This document shows, piece by piece, positions 6,791 through 7,020 of a DNA stretch of 7,020 nt (the stretch's first letter is position 1; each line of letters opens with the position of its first letter). Under the pieces are notes generated by a model, which was not told where the DNA came from, searched no databases, and saw nothing but the letters and a program-made list of their open reading frames with translations. Position numbers and translations under genes: made by a program. The stretch comes from Acidobacteriota bacterium (GTDB lineage Bacteria; Acidobacteriota; Terriglobia; UBA7540): positions 1 to 7,020 of the forward strand of contig JAJXZM010000199.1 in NCBI GenBank assembly GCA_021780055.1. The letters run 5' to 3'.

Positions 6791-6873
6791 AGTGCGGGGG
6801 ATCGAAGCAGACGGGCATCGCTCCGGTGGCAACACCTCACCAGCGGGCAACATTCAACAAACAATATTTGCCG
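6791..6873. other. Short gap between convergent genes
   Basis: The 83 bases separate the regulator stop from the stop of the convergent right-hand gene. The best stem-loops are weak: GGTG-GCAA-CACC at 6825-6836 (4-bp stem with a GNRA-type loop) and GGCAA/TTGCC at 6846-6850 and 6868-6872 (5-bp stem, 17-base loop). Neither has a T run, so no intrinsic terminator is claimed. Confidence 0.5.
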
Positions 6874-7020
6874 TCAGCGGATCTTGGGCTTGGCCTTGGC
6901 GAGTTCTTTCAGCATGTCCTGGACAACGGTGTCCGCAGAACGCGAGCCGACTGGTTCGGTTTTGCTCCAGAGCGGTCTCCCTTTCGCCGTAAGCAGTGTC
7001 ATGCTGATGGCGGTGGTCGG
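6874..7020 (-). CDS. C-terminal end of an unidentified protein, 5'-truncated by window edge
   Basis: The minus-strand frame is open from the window edge for 48 codons and ends in TGA at 6876-6874. The fragment contains TAISMTLLTAKGRPLWSKTEP, then SADTVVQDMLKELAKAKPKIR (both shown in part only; the end is Lys-rich). The pattern of a beta strand with a residue-pair turn, 'G.PLWS', then an amphipathic helix with a basic tail resembles the C-termini of small secreted or lipoprotein-like proteins that report on envelope components, but 48 residues do not allow a family call. Smooth frame use, a plausible protein composition and an end just past the convergent operon make it likely to be real. It is not evidently linked to the two-component operon. 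Confidence 0.6.
   Translation of the reverse strand, partial: PTTAISMTLLTAKGRPLWSKTEPVGSRSADTVVQDMLKELAKAKPKIR

Noticed and set aside
6825..6872. Intrinsic terminator after the response regulator
   Set aside because: Only 4-5 bp stems are seen, with no following T run on either strand.
1..7020. Mobile elements, tRNA/rRNA, CRISPR array, phage attachment sites
   Set aside because: No transposase or integrase motifs, no terminal repeats, no regularly spaced repeat units and no tRNA-like cloverleaf sequence were seen.

Overview
The window reads as ordinary bacterial chromosome with moderate-to-high GC. It has no mobile elements, RNA genes or CRISPR. The protein styles suggest a soil-type acidobacterium or a relative: an ECF sigma factor carrying an MDEFEDIYQTYR-like start, a very long multi-GAF/PAS histidine kinase with a polytopic membrane N-terminus, and a cobyrinate-amidase-like protein with an EGNRGLFDG motif. 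This placement is an impression from sequence style, not a search result.

Layout. Left, on the minus strand: most of a cobyrinic acid a,c-diamide synthase-like gene (cbiA/cobB family), 374 codons from its start at 1123 to the window edge, where it is cut off. A 152-bp gap (1124-1275) with two identical AAGCGCTT palindromes separates it from an upstream, same-strand ECF sigma factor gene (1276-2022). Centre: a divergent control region (2023 to about 2393). It holds a plausible sigma-70 promoter facing each way, a TTGTTC/GAACAA inverted repeat on the sigma-gene side and a CCTAGG-based inverted repeat between the promoters. Right, on the plus strand: a two-gene two-component operon. It consists of a giant membrane sensor kinase (about 1250 aa: eight predicted membrane segments, GAF-GAF-PAS-PAS-PAS, HisKA_3, HATPase_c) and a NarL/FixJ-type response regulator. 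The two genes overlap by one base (TGATG), and the regulator has a perfect AAGGAGGT ribosome site. Far right: the last 48 codons of a convergent minus-strand gene of unknown function.

How it may work together. The kinase and regulator carry all catalytic and phospho-transfer residues and are almost certainly a cognate pair: membrane and cytosolic ligand sensing, phosphorylation of Asp56, then DNA binding through the LuxR-type helix-turn-helix. The divergent sigma factor has no anti-sigma gene beside it. The compact shared control region makes cross-control by the response regulator an attractive hypothesis, but nothing in the sequence proves it. I found no clear evidence of a wholly new system. 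The least ordinary items are the divergent operator-like region and the orphan sigma factor with a C-terminal tail.
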